Positions 54,463 through 63,702 are shown, counted from the stretch's first letter. The stretch: 64,000 nucleotides of DNA from Marinisporobacter sp. (GCA_025210395.1 JAOARV010000026.1:24014-88013); one strand, 5' to 3'. Numbers and translations: made by a program. Notes: a model not told the origin generated them from the letters alone.

Positions 54463-55422
54463 TTGAATTTATCTATGGAATATGAAGCAAGAAAAATGAT
54501 CAACAATATTTTCAACAAAAAAGTTTCTATAAAACCTGTTGGAAATCATGACCTAGAGAGACATATGGTTTATGTTGTGACGGATGAAGAAGAGCATAGG
54601 GTTGTTTTTAAACTTTACTTTAAGAAAAATAGATGGAATAGAGAAGTAGCCACATTAAAAATCCTTTCAAATAGTGAAATGAAAGTACCTAAGCTTTTAG
54701 ACTATGGAATAGAAGAAGAAAAGGAATGGATCATGACAGAATTCATTGAAGGAAATACTTTTTCAAAGGTGCAAGAGAAAATTAGCACTCAAAATCAATG
54801 GGAGCTATTTAAAGAAATGGGAAAAGAATTAGGAAAAATCCATAGTCTAAAAACCTTTGATTTTTTTGGAAATTGGGATGAAAATGGTGATTCTTTAGAT
54901 GAAGGGAAAGGATATAGAGAAGTTTTTCAAAATAGATATGATATGGTGATCAAGACTTTATTTGAAAAAAAGCTTCCCCATAGGAAACTTCATAAAAAAT
55001 GGGTAAAATATATAGAGAAAAACATATATATTCTAGAAGATGTAAAAACAGCTGTATTATGTCATAATGATTATGATATGAGAAATGTAATGGTAAAAAA
55101 AGTACAAAATGGGTGGCATTTTGCAGGAATGATTGATTTTGAACAAAGCTTTCCATGGGATAAGGACTTGGATATGGCATACCTATATGATCTTCTTTCT
55201 AGAAAAGGAGAAGGCTATGAAAAAGCTTTTCTAAAAGGGTATGAAGAAACTAGTAAGCTTGAGGATAGCTTTTATAAAAAAATGAAATTTTATTTAGCTT
55301 ATATAGGTCTTTATATATGTAGTTGGGCGTATGATTTAGCTCCAGATCATTATAGGAATGGAGTAAGGATTTTAGAAGGATTAATAGAGGAGGGAAAAAA
55401 TGGGGAACTTATTAGCCGATAG
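54463..55422 (+). CDS. aminoglycoside phosphotransferase/choline kinase-fold kinase
   Basis: Kinase of 319 residues in the APH superfamily. The catalytic loop CHNDYDMRNVMV holds H201, D203 and N208, and the metal-binding segment is MIDFEQSFPWDKDLDMAYL (about 224-242). The N-lobe shows HRVVFKLYFKKNRWNREVATLKIL with the nucleotide lysine. The TTG at 54463 has AGGAG 8-10 nt upstream and is preferred to the ATG at 54475, which is too far. Its 3' end overlaps the 1608-residue fusion gene by 23 nt, so the two are translationally coupled. Known APH-fold kinases act on aminoglycosides, choline, homoserine or other hydroxyl compounds; the substrate here is unknown and resistance should not be assumed. 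Confidence 0.87.
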   Translation: MNLSMEYEARKMINNIFNKKVSIKPVGNHDLERHMVYVVTDEEEHRVVFKLYFKKNRWNREVATLKILSNSEMKVPKLLDYGIEEEKEWIMTEFIEGNTFSKVQEKISTQNQWELFKEMGKELGKIHSLKTFDFFGNWDENGDSLDEGKGYREVFQNRYDMVIKTLFEKKLPHRKLHKKWVKYIEKNIYILEDVKTAVLCHNDYDMRNVMVKKVQNGWHFAGMIDFEQSFPWDKDLDMAYLYDLLSRKGEGYEKAFLKGYEETSKLEDSFYKKMKFYLAYIGLYICSWAYDLAPDHYRNGVRILEGLIEEGKNGELISR

Positions 55423-58400
55423 ATTCTATAAAAAGATTTTAAAGGAATTATCAGAGTTTGATTATTTGAAAACCTATATATATGATAAAGATTTTCAAGA
55501 GAAAATCAAGAAGATGATGAAAAATAAAGATTTTAGCTGCAAGGCAGTACTTGATTTATGTAAAAGCATGATGGAGGCTTTAGCTGGAGAAAATAACCCG
55601 AAGGAATGGTTAGGGTATATTTATCAATTTGCATTAAGTAAATCCTTTCCAGGAGCTGTTGAGACTGAATTAATCAATGAATTAAATATGCCTTGTACCA
55701 TTTATTTAAAGGTATTAGCCATTGCTTCAGAGCTTGAAAAGGAAATGATGAATCCCTTATTTATGATGCAATTTTTAACGGAAGAAGAAGAAAAAGAAAT
55801 AGAGAGTATCCATGAATATAAAAGGTTTAAAAAGGCTTTTAGAGACGATTACATCTATGAAATGATGAAATTAAATAAGGAAGTCATTGGATACAATACA
55901 ATAGAGCATATATGTGGGGTACATAATTTATCATTATTCATAGGAAGACAGCTAAAAAAAATAGGAGTCCCCATAGATTTAGGAAGGGTTTCAGGTGCAG
56001 CAGCAGGACATGATATAGGAAAATTTGGTTGTGGGGGAAACGAAAGAAAAAGAGCCCCTTATCTTCACTATTATTATACAGATCAATGGTTTGAAACAAA
56101 GAATATCACCTATATTCGAAATATTGCAGTGAATCATTCTACTTGGGATTTAGAGCTTGAAAATTTATCATTAGAATCTCTCATATTGATTTATTGTGAT
56201 TTTCGCGTAAAAAAGAAAGATGAAAAAATGCATATCTTTAGCTTGAAGGAATCCTTTGATGTGATTCTAAAAAAACTAGACAATGTAGATGAAGAAAAAG
56301 AAAAGAGATATTATCGTGTTTACGAAAAATTAAGAGATTTTGAAGACTATATGATGCATTTAGGCATTCATACAGATATAAAAGTAGAAAAGCCTCCTGT
56401 ACCAATAAATATGGAGAATATACATTATGCTTTAATGCAAGGAAAAGAAGTAATAGAAAACATAAAATATCTATCTATTCAGCATAATATAAAGTTAATG
56501 TATAAGTTAAGAGATGAAGCTTCCTTAAATACTATTTTAGAGAGCGCTCGAAGTGAAGAAGATGCAAATAACTTACGGGGGTATCTTTATGTATTTGAAG
56601 AATATTCTACATATATGACTCAGAAACAAAAGATGATTACTTTAAATTTTGTATATGAATATTTAATGCATGCACAAGAGGATATTAGGAAGCAATGTGC
56701 AGAGATCATGGGGCTTTTGATTGCAAATTTTGATGAATATTACAGAAAAGAAGTTCCTGAAAATGCTGATTTAAAAACCTTTGAAATCAGTAGCGGTGTT
56801 TTGTTAGATAAATATTTACAGCTATTAATTGATCCAGATCCTCAAACCATACCTGTGCATTGTATTTATTTAGGGCATAGCATTTCAAATATGATTCAAT
56901 CTGTATTTTCTCATTGTTCTAAAAATCAAGTAGATGATTGTATGAAGGTTTTACTAAAATATTATGAAAGAGAGCATGAAGATAAAGAGGTACAGCTACA
57001 TTTATTAGAAACGGCGAAGTATTTTCCATTAGATAGCTGTTGTGAGGATGCTTTGAAGGAATTGATAAAATTTATTCAAAGGATGCTTCATTGTAATGAT
57101 TCTGACTTAAGGCTTTATGCTTTTGAAACCATTTATTATATCGTAAAGAAATTTCATCATGATGTAAAAATCATTTATAGCTTTAAAAATATATTCACAG
57201 AGAATATAAAAAACAATCAATCCTGTGCAGAAAATTATTTGCTATTTAAAATGTCAAAGTATATTTGTTTAGATATAAGGTTGATTGAAAAATATAAACA
57301 AGATAAGCAAAAAATATCAGATATGTTTTTAAGTAATTTAAAAACTTCTATCCGATCTGTAGTGAAAAAAGTACAGATAGATTTTTTGCTTCAATATACT
57401 ATGAATCATTTAGAGAAAACAGGACTTTATACGGCTATTCATTATTGCAATATCTTAAAGGTGAGTGCTAGTGAAACGGTAAGAAATCATGCAGGAGGCG
57501 CACTCCTTACCATTGTTCCTCATATTCCTTTTGAACAGAGAAATGATGTGGTCATAGAGCTTCTTCGTGGTCTTGAAGTAGAAGGATATCAATTTGCAAA
57601 GTATATACCTGATTATCTTGGAAAGCTGATCCTTCATTTAAAGCCTATAGAGCTAGATGAGTTGATGGAGGATTTGATTGAAAAAATTAAACAAGCAAAT
57701 CCACAAACCAATACACTCCTTCTTAAGACTATGGGTGTGGCTATTGAAAATTATCACAACTACAAGGATTTATTTGAAGAGGAAGAAAAAAAATATCAGG
57801 ATCGCCTCATTAAAATGCTTGGTGTTTTACAAAATGGATTGGTTCATTATAACAATCAGGTGAAGCAGGCAGCCTTTAGAGTGATCGGAAAGGATGTTTT
57901 TGGGTCGAAGGTACTAACCCTTGAGCAAAAGAATCATATTTTCTTATTGAGTGCTAAAAAATTACTTACATTGATAGGGAATGAAAAGGAAGATAATAAT
58001 TTAACCTTTTTTACTCATGCTGGAGGACTCAATTATATTTACCGATTTATAGCTGACTATATTTTCTACAAAGGAGATATAGCCCTTAAGGTACACGAAA
58101 AAGTTGCTTTTTTCCCAGGAACCTTTGATCCATTTTCCTTAGGGCATAAAGAAATTGCAAGAGAAATTCGGGATCATGGCTTTGAGGTATATTTAGCAGT
58201 AGATGAATTTTCTTGGTCTAAAAAAACCCAGCCTCATTTCATGCGAAGAAATATTATAAAAATGTCTATTGCAGATGAACTAGGAATTTACCTATATCCA
58301 CAGGATATACCTGTAAACATCGCCAATTCTGATGATCTAAAGGACTTAAGACAGTCTTTTCCTTACTCAGATGTACATATTGTTGTGGGGAGTGATGTGG

Positions 58401-60226
58401 TTTTAAATGCATCTGCTTATAAAAAGAAAAAAGACGAAAATTCTATCCTTTCCTTTTCGCATGTTATTTTTGAAAGAAAAAGTGCTGCTTCTTTAGAAAA
58501 TGATGATCAAAGAATCAATGAGGCTATAAAGCGTATAGATAATAAAGTAGTTCGATTGACTTTACAACCACAATATGAAGATATTAGCTCTACTCAGATT
58601 AGAAATTATATTGATCAAAATAGAGAGATATCAAGTTTGATTGACCCTATTGCACAAAATTTTATTTATGAAAAGGGGTTGTATAGAAGAGAACCTAGAT
58701 ATAAAACATTGGTACAGACAAAAGCTGTATCAGTAGAAATACATAATGAATTATCCGAAGTCTTTTTAAGAGAATTAGCCCATTTACCTTTTATGAAATT
58801 TGATAAAGCTTATGAAAAACTAAAAAGCTTTTCAGAAAAATTAAATCCAAGAATACTCCTTTTACGCTCTGTTGAAAGGGATAGAGAAATCCTTGGCTTT
58901 TCAACTTTTCATTGGCTTCGTTCAAGTATGATTTTTAATGAATTTCAGGATGAAAATATTTCAGAATATGTAAGGCGCCATGCTGTTGGAAGAATCCTAG
59001 TGATAGATGGTATTTTTGTAAATACCAGAACAGAATTTAAAAATATGGAGCAAATGATTTTAACAGAAATCTTTGCTTATGCCCTTCCGAAGGATTACAC
59101 CTATGCAGTTTATAAAAATATGATGACACGACATGTTTCAAAAGCTATGTATGAGGTGTTGAACTGTCAAGGATTTCAGGATATTTCTCATGGCGGACAT
59201 TCTGTTTTTGCAGTAAATATGACACAGCCCTGTACGCTATATTTAAATATAGAATCTATGATCAAAGAACCTTTTAGGAGCAATAAACATGTGATGAAGG
59301 TCATAAGAAATTCTAGAATCAAGCTTCAAGAAGCTATTACAAAGCTTTATTCAGGGAATTTGGTTTTATCCTTTGATTGGAATATGGTTTATGAAAATCT
59401 AATTGGGAAAATATGTGATGAAAATAATGTTTCTACCATTCCAGTGGTTCCGAGAAAATTAGGGGAGGGTATGTGTGTTCCCTTTGGAGAAATACTAAAT
59501 GGTGCCACCATTCCTAATACAGTAACAAAATCTATGCATACAGAAAAAGTTTTTGATGCAGACGTGAAAAAATTTCATATATCAGCTTATCCTTATTATT
59601 TAAATTTAGAAGACCAAGTGAAGATGATTCGTTCCTTCAATAGACCGGTTATATTGGTAGATGATTTATTGAATAAAGGCTATAGAATCAAAGCCATTGA
59701 CCCAATTTTCAAGGAAGAAAATATCCATGTAAAGAAAATCATTGTAGGAATTCTTTCAGGGCGTGGAAAAGAGCTGATGGATATGCAAAATAGAGAAGTG
59801 GATTGTGCTTATTTTATACCAAAGCTAAGAGTTTGGTTTAATGAAAGCTTCTTATATCCATTTATTGGTGGAGATACGTTGTGGAGAGGAGAAGAACTGA
59901 AAACGAATTTAGTACCCTCTATTAATTTAATTCTTCCTTATACAGTGCCTACATTTATTCGAAATTCATCTAAAAGAGCAATTTATCAATTCTCTCAAGT
60001 GTGTCTTGAAAATGCAATGGATATATTATTAGCTTTAGAAGAAGCGTATCAGAAAAAACACGAAAGAAGTTTAAGCTTAAAACATTTAGGAGAAGTATTT
60101 ATCTCCCCAAGATATCCAGATCATGGGAAAGATGTGTATTATGATATGAATTTAAGTCCATCTCATTATTTGGAGAATGATTTAGAGTATTTGAAAAGAT
60201 TGAAAAGTCTCATGATAGACCAATAG
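55400..60226 (+). CDS. 1608-residue multidomain fusion: HD, helical repeats, NadD-like, GNAT-like, PRTase-like
   Basis: A very large cytosolic protein. GAGGAGGG lies 5 nt before the ATG. Domains as seen: HD hydrolase-like, H170 in NTIEHICGVHNLS and AAGHDIGKFG (H204-D205), about 150-340; ARM/HEAT-like helical region, about 345-890; NadD/cytidylyltransferase fold with PGTFDPFSLGH (906-916), VHIVVGSDV and ISSTQIRNYI, about 900-1095; acetyltransferase-like segment, about 1120-1275 (LGFSTFHWLR, GRILVIDGIFVNTRTEFKN); and a phosphoribosyltransferase-like PRPP loop, RPVILVDDLLNKGYRIKAI (1415-1433). It is coupled to the upstream APH-fold kinase. The NadD and HD calls are solid, GNAT and PRTase moderate. 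Overall function is unknown; nucleotide or NAD-type metabolism is a reasonable guess. Confidence 0.87.
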   Translation: MGNLLADRFYKKILKELSEFDYLKTYIYDKDFQEKIKKMMKNKDFSCKAVLDLCKSMMEALAGENNPKEWLGYIYQFALSKSFPGAVETELINELNMPCTIYLKVLAIASELEKEMMNPLFMMQFLTEEEEKEIESIHEYKRFKKAFRDDYIYEMMKLNKEVIGYNTIEHICGVHNLSLFIGRQLKKIGVPIDLGRVSGAAAGHDIGKFGCGGNERKRAPYLHYYYTDQWFETKNITYIRNIAVNHSTWDLELENLSLESLILIYCDFRVKKKDEKMHIFSLKESFDVILKKLDNVDEEKEKRYYRVYEKLRDFEDYMMHLGIHTDIKVEKPPVPINMENIHYALMQGKEVIENIKYLSIQHNIKLMYKLRDEASLNTILESARSEEDANNLRGYLYVFEEYSTYMTQKQKMITLNFVYEYLMHAQEDIRKQCAEIMGLLIANFDEYYRKEVPENADLKTFEISSGVLLDKYLQLLIDPDPQTIPVHCIYLGHSISNMIQSVFSHCSKNQVDDCMKVLLKYYEREHEDKEVQLHLLETAKYFPLDSCCEDALKELIKFIQRMLHCNDSDLRLYAFETIYYIVKKFHHDVKIIYSFKNIFTENIKNNQSCAENYLLFKMSKYICLDIRLIEKYKQDKQKISDMFLSNLKTSIRSVVKKVQIDFLLQYTMNHLEKTGLYTAIHYCNILKVSASETVRNHAGGALLTIVPHIPFEQRNDVVIELLRGLEVEGYQFAKYIPDYLGKLILHLKPIELDELMEDLIEKIKQANPQTNTLLLKTMGVAIENYHNYKDLFEEEEKKYQDRLIKMLGVLQNGLVHYNNQVKQAAFRVIGKDVFGSKVLTLEQKNHIFLLSAKKLLTLIGNEKEDNNLTFFTHAGGLNYIYRFIADYIFYKGDIALKVHEKVAFFPGTFDPFSLGHKEIAREIRDHGFEVYLAVDEFSWSKKTQPHFMRRNIIKMSIADELGIYLYPQDIPVNIANSDDLKDLRQSFPYSDVHIVVGSDVVLNASAYKKKKDENSILSFSHVIFERKSAASLENDDQRINEAIKRIDNKVVRLTLQPQYEDISSTQIRNYIDQNREISSLIDPIAQNFIYEKGLYRREPRYKTLVQTKAVSVEIHNELSEVFLRELAHLPFMKFDKAYEKLKSFSEKLNPRILLLRSVERDREILGFSTFHWLRSSMIFNEFQDENISEYVRRHAVGRILVIDGIFVNTRTEFKNMEQMILTEIFAYALPKDYTYAVYKNMMTRHVSKAMYEVLNCQGFQDISHGGHSVFAVNMTQPCTLYLNIESMIKEPFRSNKHVMKVIRNSRIKLQEAITKLYSGNLVLSFDWNMVYENLIGKICDENNVSTIPVVPRKLGEGMCVPFGEILNGATIPNTVTKSMHTEKVFDADVKKFHISAYPYYLNLEDQVKMIRSFNRPVILVDDLLNKGYRIKAIDPIFKEENIHVKKIIVGILSGRGKELMDMQNREVDCAYFIPKLRVWFNESFLYPFIGGDTLWRGEELKTNLVPSINLILPYTVPTFIRNSSKRAIYQFSQVCLENAMDILLALEEAYQKKHERSLSLKHLGEVFISPRYPDHGKDVYYDMNLSPSHYLENDLEYLKRLKSLMIDQ

Positions 60227-60230
60227 AAAA

Positions 60231-60275
60231 GGAACAAACTCATCTCATTTAAAAATAGGGAGATGAGTTTATTCC
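60231..60275. terminator. hairpin between convergent genes
   Basis: GGAACAAACTCATCTC (60231-60246) pairs with GAGATGAGTTTATTCC (60260-60275) with one mismatch. It is flanked by an A-rich tract on one side and TAATTAAAA on the other, so it can serve either direction. Confidence 0.7.
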
Positions 60276-60328
60276 TAATTAAAAAAGTATAGATTGCAAT
60301 AAATTTTGAATGATATAATAAAATTAGG

Positions 60329-61234
60329 CTATGTTTGTTTAGAACTTTTTTGGTTGGAACTTTTCTTTTCAAATAAATAAATACTTAAGATAATAAGGAT
60401 TCCTCCAATGATTTGATTGATTGTCAATGTTGTAGAAAATATGATGAAGGATAATAATACAGTCATGAGTGGTTCAATTAAACTTATGATAGAAGCTTTG
60501 CTAGCGCCTATTAAGGATAATCCTTTTAAGAAAGCAAATAATCCCATGATTGTGGACCAAAATGCTAGTACGAGAATACAAATAAAGGTTTTTAAGTTGA
60601 TAGATAGTTCTAATGTATGGGTGCTTGTTCCATAAATCAAATAATAGATACTACATCCGAAAGAAACATAAGCGGTTACAGTTAAAGAATCTATATGGGA
60701 CAATACTTTTTTGTTCATAGTAATATAAATGGTACTCATAATAGAAGCCATAATCACCATGAATATGCCTTTTAGCTGTATATGATCCCATGGTGAAAGC
60801 AAAATGAAACCACAGCCTATAATAGATAATAGGATGCATATTATTTTTCTTATATGAATAGGTTCCCCTAAAAAGAAAAAGGCTGAAATAGTAACAAATA
60901 TAGGATAAATATAATAGATCAGCTCTCCAATAGATGGAGAAATATATTTAAATGCTGAAAAAAATAGCAAGCATTGTGTGCCATAAGCTATAGATGAAAG
61001 AATAAATGGTAGATAGAGCTTTTTATTAGTCAAGAGAATATTTTGTTTTTTAAAGCACATATACACTAAAAATATAATGGTTGCTATTAAAAATCTGTAA
61101 AATAGCATGGTTGTAGAATTCGAACCACTATGAAACCCAATTTTTGCAAGAATCGGGATGACACTAAACCCAATAGTTGAGACGACAACATAAATGATTC
61201 CTTTCATATTATCTGATAAGGTATTGTTTTTCAT
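60329..61234 (-). CDS. EamA/DMT-family transporter
   Basis: Ten-helix DMT exporter of 301 residues with two EamA repeats; landmarks are TIGFSVIPILAKIGF, YYIYPIFVTISAFFFLGEPI and SLIEPLMTVLLSFIIF. Its ATG overlaps the stop codon of the upstream radical SAM gene (ATGA), with GGAGA ahead, so it belongs to the same minus-strand operon. In this context it may export the product of the radical SAM enzymes or a precursor metabolite. It is only distantly like the EamA gene at 3343. Confidence 0.9.
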   Translation of the reverse strand: MKNNTLSDNMKGIIYVVVSTIGFSVIPILAKIGFHSGSNSTTMLFYRFLIATIIFLVYMCFKKQNILLTNKKLYLPFILSSIAYGTQCLLFFSAFKYISPSIGELIYYIYPIFVTISAFFFLGEPIHIRKIICILLSIIGCGFILLSPWDHIQLKGIFMVIMASIMSTIYITMNKKVLSHIDSLTVTAYVSFGCSIYYLIYGTSTHTLELSINLKTFICILVLAFWSTIMGLFAFLKGLSLIGASKASIISLIEPLMTVLLSFIIFSTTLTINQIIGGILIILSIYLFEKKSSNQKSSKQT

Positions 61235-62334
61235 ATAAAGTTCTCCTTATTCCACCAACATTCATGGTAAGCACCAAAAATATCGTTTGTATTTAAAAAA
61301 GCATCTCCACGGCATCCATAAAAGCATGATTTTAATCTATGGACACAATCTTTACAATTTCCCTTTATATTTTCATCAACATTTCTTAATTTGATTAAAA
61401 GATCATTAGACCAAAGTTTTTTTAAACTCTTATTATTATAATTATCCAATTGTACGTGAATTCCTGCACAAGGTTTTAAATATCCAAAATTATCTATCAG
61501 CATGCCATAATATAATTCAGTACAAAAAAATCCTACAAATGAGGGGGCAGGGAACCACTCTATGTGGAATTCTTTCTTGTCTATTTCTAATAGTTGAAGG
61601 AAAATGTCTTTTATTTGATTATTTGTCAAGTAAATGTTTGAATTTTCAGAAGCACTGCCCTTTTTTAGCACAGTTTCAAAATAAGGAAATATATTATTCC
61701 TACGTGCGAAGCGGTATAGCTCTGGGATTTCTTCTATATTATAAGGGGTTAAAATAGATTGAATAGCAAGTTTAGAAGTTCTCTTTCTATTGAAATCCAT
61801 TTTAAGTAAATTATTTAAGCCTTTTTGTATTTTTTCACCTGCACCTTTTACACCTACTAAATAATCTTGTATATCTGGTTTGAAGCTATTATATTTTAAT
61901 ACAATTGAAATATTTAATTCTAAAATATTTTTAATCAAATCACAGGCTTTTAATTTATGAATTTTATAAGAAAGGTCATCATCTCCGAAGAAAGTACCAT
62001 TTGTATAGATGACACATTGCATTCCCAGCTTTTGTATATATTTGGCTATATGAAAAATTCGATGATCCAGTAATGGTTCTCCTGCTCCAGAGATTTTTAT
62101 AGTTTTTATTCCAAGTTCTTTTGCCTCGTCTAATATATTATAATATTGTTCAATAGTAAGTTCTTTGAATTGTTTATCCTCTGTTTCTATAAAGCAAGAA
62201 GGACATTTTAAATTACATACACCTTTTGTATATAAGGTAAGCAACATAGGTTTATTTTCGCTCTTTGATTTTTGAATATCTTCTAATGAAAAATTTAAAC
62301 CATCTATAGTAGGTGTAATAGATTGTTTAATCAA
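61231..62334 (-). CDS. radical SAM protein with SPASM-like C-terminal cysteines
   Basis: Radical SAM enzyme of 367 residues starting with TTG, 6 nt after AGGAGGGG. The SAM-cluster motif is C40-C44-C47 in CNLKCPSC. GAGEPLLDHRIF and CVIYTNGTFF follow. The C-terminus is cysteine-rich (FFCTELYYG, KPCAGIHV, GNCKDCVHRLKSCFYGCRGD, YHECWW), consistent with a SPASM or twitch domain holding auxiliary clusters. Such enzymes most often modify ribosomal peptides or cofactors. A 46-codon ORF overlaps its start and a second radical SAM gene lies upstream. Confidence 0.9.
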   Translation of the reverse strand: MIKQSITPTIDGLNFSLEDIQKSKSENKPMLLTLYTKGVCNLKCPSCFIETEDKQFKELTIEQYYNILDEAKELGIKTIKISGAGEPLLDHRIFHIAKYIQKLGMQCVIYTNGTFFGDDDLSYKIHKLKACDLIKNILELNISIVLKYNSFKPDIQDYLVGVKGAGEKIQKGLNNLLKMDFNRKRTSKLAIQSILTPYNIEEIPELYRFARRNNIFPYFETVLKKGSASENSNIYLTNNQIKDIFLQLLEIDKKEFHIEWFPAPSFVGFFCTELYYGMLIDNFGYLKPCAGIHVQLDNYNNKSLKKLWSNDLLIKLRNVDENIKGNCKDCVHRLKSCFYGCRGDAFLNTNDIFGAYHECWWNKENFI

Positions 62335-62467
62335 TGAGATCCCCTCCTAAAATAATTAAATAACTGAATGTTCCAACATTTGCCCATCCAAGATTTTCAT
62401 CTTTAAAACTTAATAAACTCTTTGCTAGCCAACAGTTGTATTTGATTTTGGCGTATTTATATAGCAT
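62327..62467 (-). CDS. 46-residue small ORF, candidate precursor peptide
   Basis: An ATG at 62467 opens a 46-codon frame that overlaps the 3' end of the upstream radical SAM gene by 11 nt and the 5' end of the next by 8 nt, filling the whole gap between them. The peptide is aromatic-rich (Y3, Y5, Y10, W13, F21, W28, F34, Y36), has one Cys (C12) and ends LIILGGDLID. No Shine-Dalgarno is visible; translation would depend on reinitiation after the overlapping stop. Its place between two radical SAM enzymes is typical of RiPP precursors. A chance open frame in AT-rich DNA remains possible. Confidence 0.4.
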   Translation of the reverse strand: MLYKYAKIKYNCWLAKSLLSFKDENLGWANVGTFSYLIILGGDLID

Positions 62468-63524
62468 TACTTGACAATTTTTCTTTTATATATTGTGAAC
62501 AATTATCTTTTAAAGATTGTTTTTCCATATATAGAAAAGCCCAACAACCATTGTTACAATTTGTTTTAGCGTTATGTTTATAAAAAAACTCGCATGATTT
62601 GCATTCTTCATTATTATTACTTCTTGCAATTCGGAAAACTTCATTGTTATTCCAAATATCTAGTAAATCATGCTGATAGATATTTGCATCTATTAAATGG
62701 TTTGGAAATATAAAACAAGGAAGAAAATCACCATTTGCTAGAAGGTAGGCACTTTCTTTTCCATCTACACATTTATGAAATATAAATTCAGGGTCATCTA
62801 TAGCATATAATTTAGAGGCTTCTTTATTACAAGGAGTTAAATAGCAACAGGTTAATTCTAAAATACAGCCTTTCTTTTTGGTTTCATATGTTTTCAATAT
62901 AGCATCTACTAAATCTGTAAAGGGAAGCATCATATCCCAATTAGCGTATCCTGTTGGAATTAAAAATTCAATTTTGTGATGTCTGACTCCTAAGTTATGT
63001 AAAAATGTGTGAATGTTTGGTAGGTGTTGAATCGTTTCTTTTAGCAGCATGGTTTCAACTTTAAGGTTTTTTTTACGTTCTTTGGTAATATATTCTATAT
63101 TATTCATTAGTTTTTCCCGATCTTTTAAATCACCACCCCTTATAATATCTGTCATAGTTAAGTCTAAGTCATTAAAAGATGTATGGAATGTATGAACATT
63201 ATATTTGTCTATAAGTAAATCTATATCTTGTTGGTCAATTAAAGTTAAATTTGAACTAAGGATAGTTTCTAATCCTAATTTTTTTGTAAATTCTAAAGCT
63301 TCAAGAAGTCTTTCCCAAGCTAATGTTACTTCCCCACCAGTGAATAATACTTTTTTTGGTTTTAATGTTAGAATAGCTTTTTTGATGATCTCTAGAGGTA
63401 ACCAACTTGTACTAGAACTTCTCAACTTAGGACTATTGCCACAATAAATACAACTAAGATTACAATCACTTGTTAATTGAATTTCTAACAAATTTAAGGG
63501 AACGTTTTCCTTTGAATAGTGCAA
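62457..63524 (-). CDS. radical SAM protein with SPASM-like C-terminal cysteines
   Basis: Radical SAM enzyme of 355 residues, first gene of the minus-strand operon. I start at the TTG at 63524, 7 nt after GGAGG; an in-frame ATG at 63545 lies upstream of that site and is unlikely. The cluster motif is C21-C25-C28 in SDCNLSCIYCGN. FTGGEVTLAWERL follows. The C-terminus has SPASM-type cysteines: LTCCYLTPC, FHKCVDG, NGDFLPCFIF, CKSCEFF and NCNNGCW. It is clearly different in sequence from the second radical SAM enzyme, so the pair probably carries out two reactions. Confidence 0.9.
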   Translation of the reverse strand: MHYSKENVPLNLLEIQLTSDCNLSCIYCGNSPKLRSSSTSWLPLEIIKKAILTLKPKKVLFTGGEVTLAWERLLEALEFTKKLGLETILSSNLTLIDQQDIDLLIDKYNVHTFHTSFNDLDLTMTDIIRGGDLKDREKLMNNIEYITKERKKNLKVETMLLKETIQHLPNIHTFLHNLGVRHHKIEFLIPTGYANWDMMLPFTDLVDAILKTYETKKKGCILELTCCYLTPCNKEASKLYAIDDPEFIFHKCVDGKESAYLLANGDFLPCFIFPNHLIDANIYQHDLLDIWNNNEVFRIARSNNNEECKSCEFFYKHNAKTNCNNGCWAFLYMEKQSLKDNCSQYIKEKLSSNAI

Positions 63525-63560
63525 AAAAATTCCTCCTTCTCGCATTTGAATTTAAAAATA

Positions 63561-63586
63561 TAACATATTCTATTCGTAACATATTC
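63561..63586. promoter_or_regulatory. direct repeat upstream of the radical SAM operon
   Basis: TAACATATTC occurs at 63561-63570 and 63577-63586, 16 bp apart (GAATATGTTA on the coding strand), 37 bp before the first radical SAM start. AT-rich TTGAAT and TATGTT elements on the minus strand could form the promoter, but spacing is poor. Confidence 0.4.
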
Positions 63587-63684
63587 AAAAAATGCAAATG
63601 AAAATATGTTTGTTGACTTTATTTTTGCTAGGAGAAGGAATATACTTTTAAAAGCACAAAATATGTTAATAAATGGAATGTGTT

Positions 63685-63702
63685 TATGCTATAATTAGCA
63701 TA
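63685..63702 (+). promoter_or_regulatory. extended -10 promoter within a TATGCTA/TAGCATA dyad
   Basis: TGCTATAAT at 63687-63695 is an extended -10 element and sits inside the inverted repeat TATGCTA-TAAT-TAGCATA. A second dyad, ACTAAT-G-ATTAGT, follows at 63718-63730. It would drive the partial gene at 63769 and could be repressed at the dyad. Confidence 0.5.

Noticed and set aside
54463..55422. Calling the APH-fold gene an aminoglycoside resistance gene
   Set aside because: The fold is shared with choline and homoserine kinases, and the context (coupled nucleotidyltransferase fusion) does not suggest resistance.
54950..57863. Short ORFs on both strands overlapping the kinase and fusion genes
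   Set aside because: Shadows of two long frames with complete catalytic motifs.
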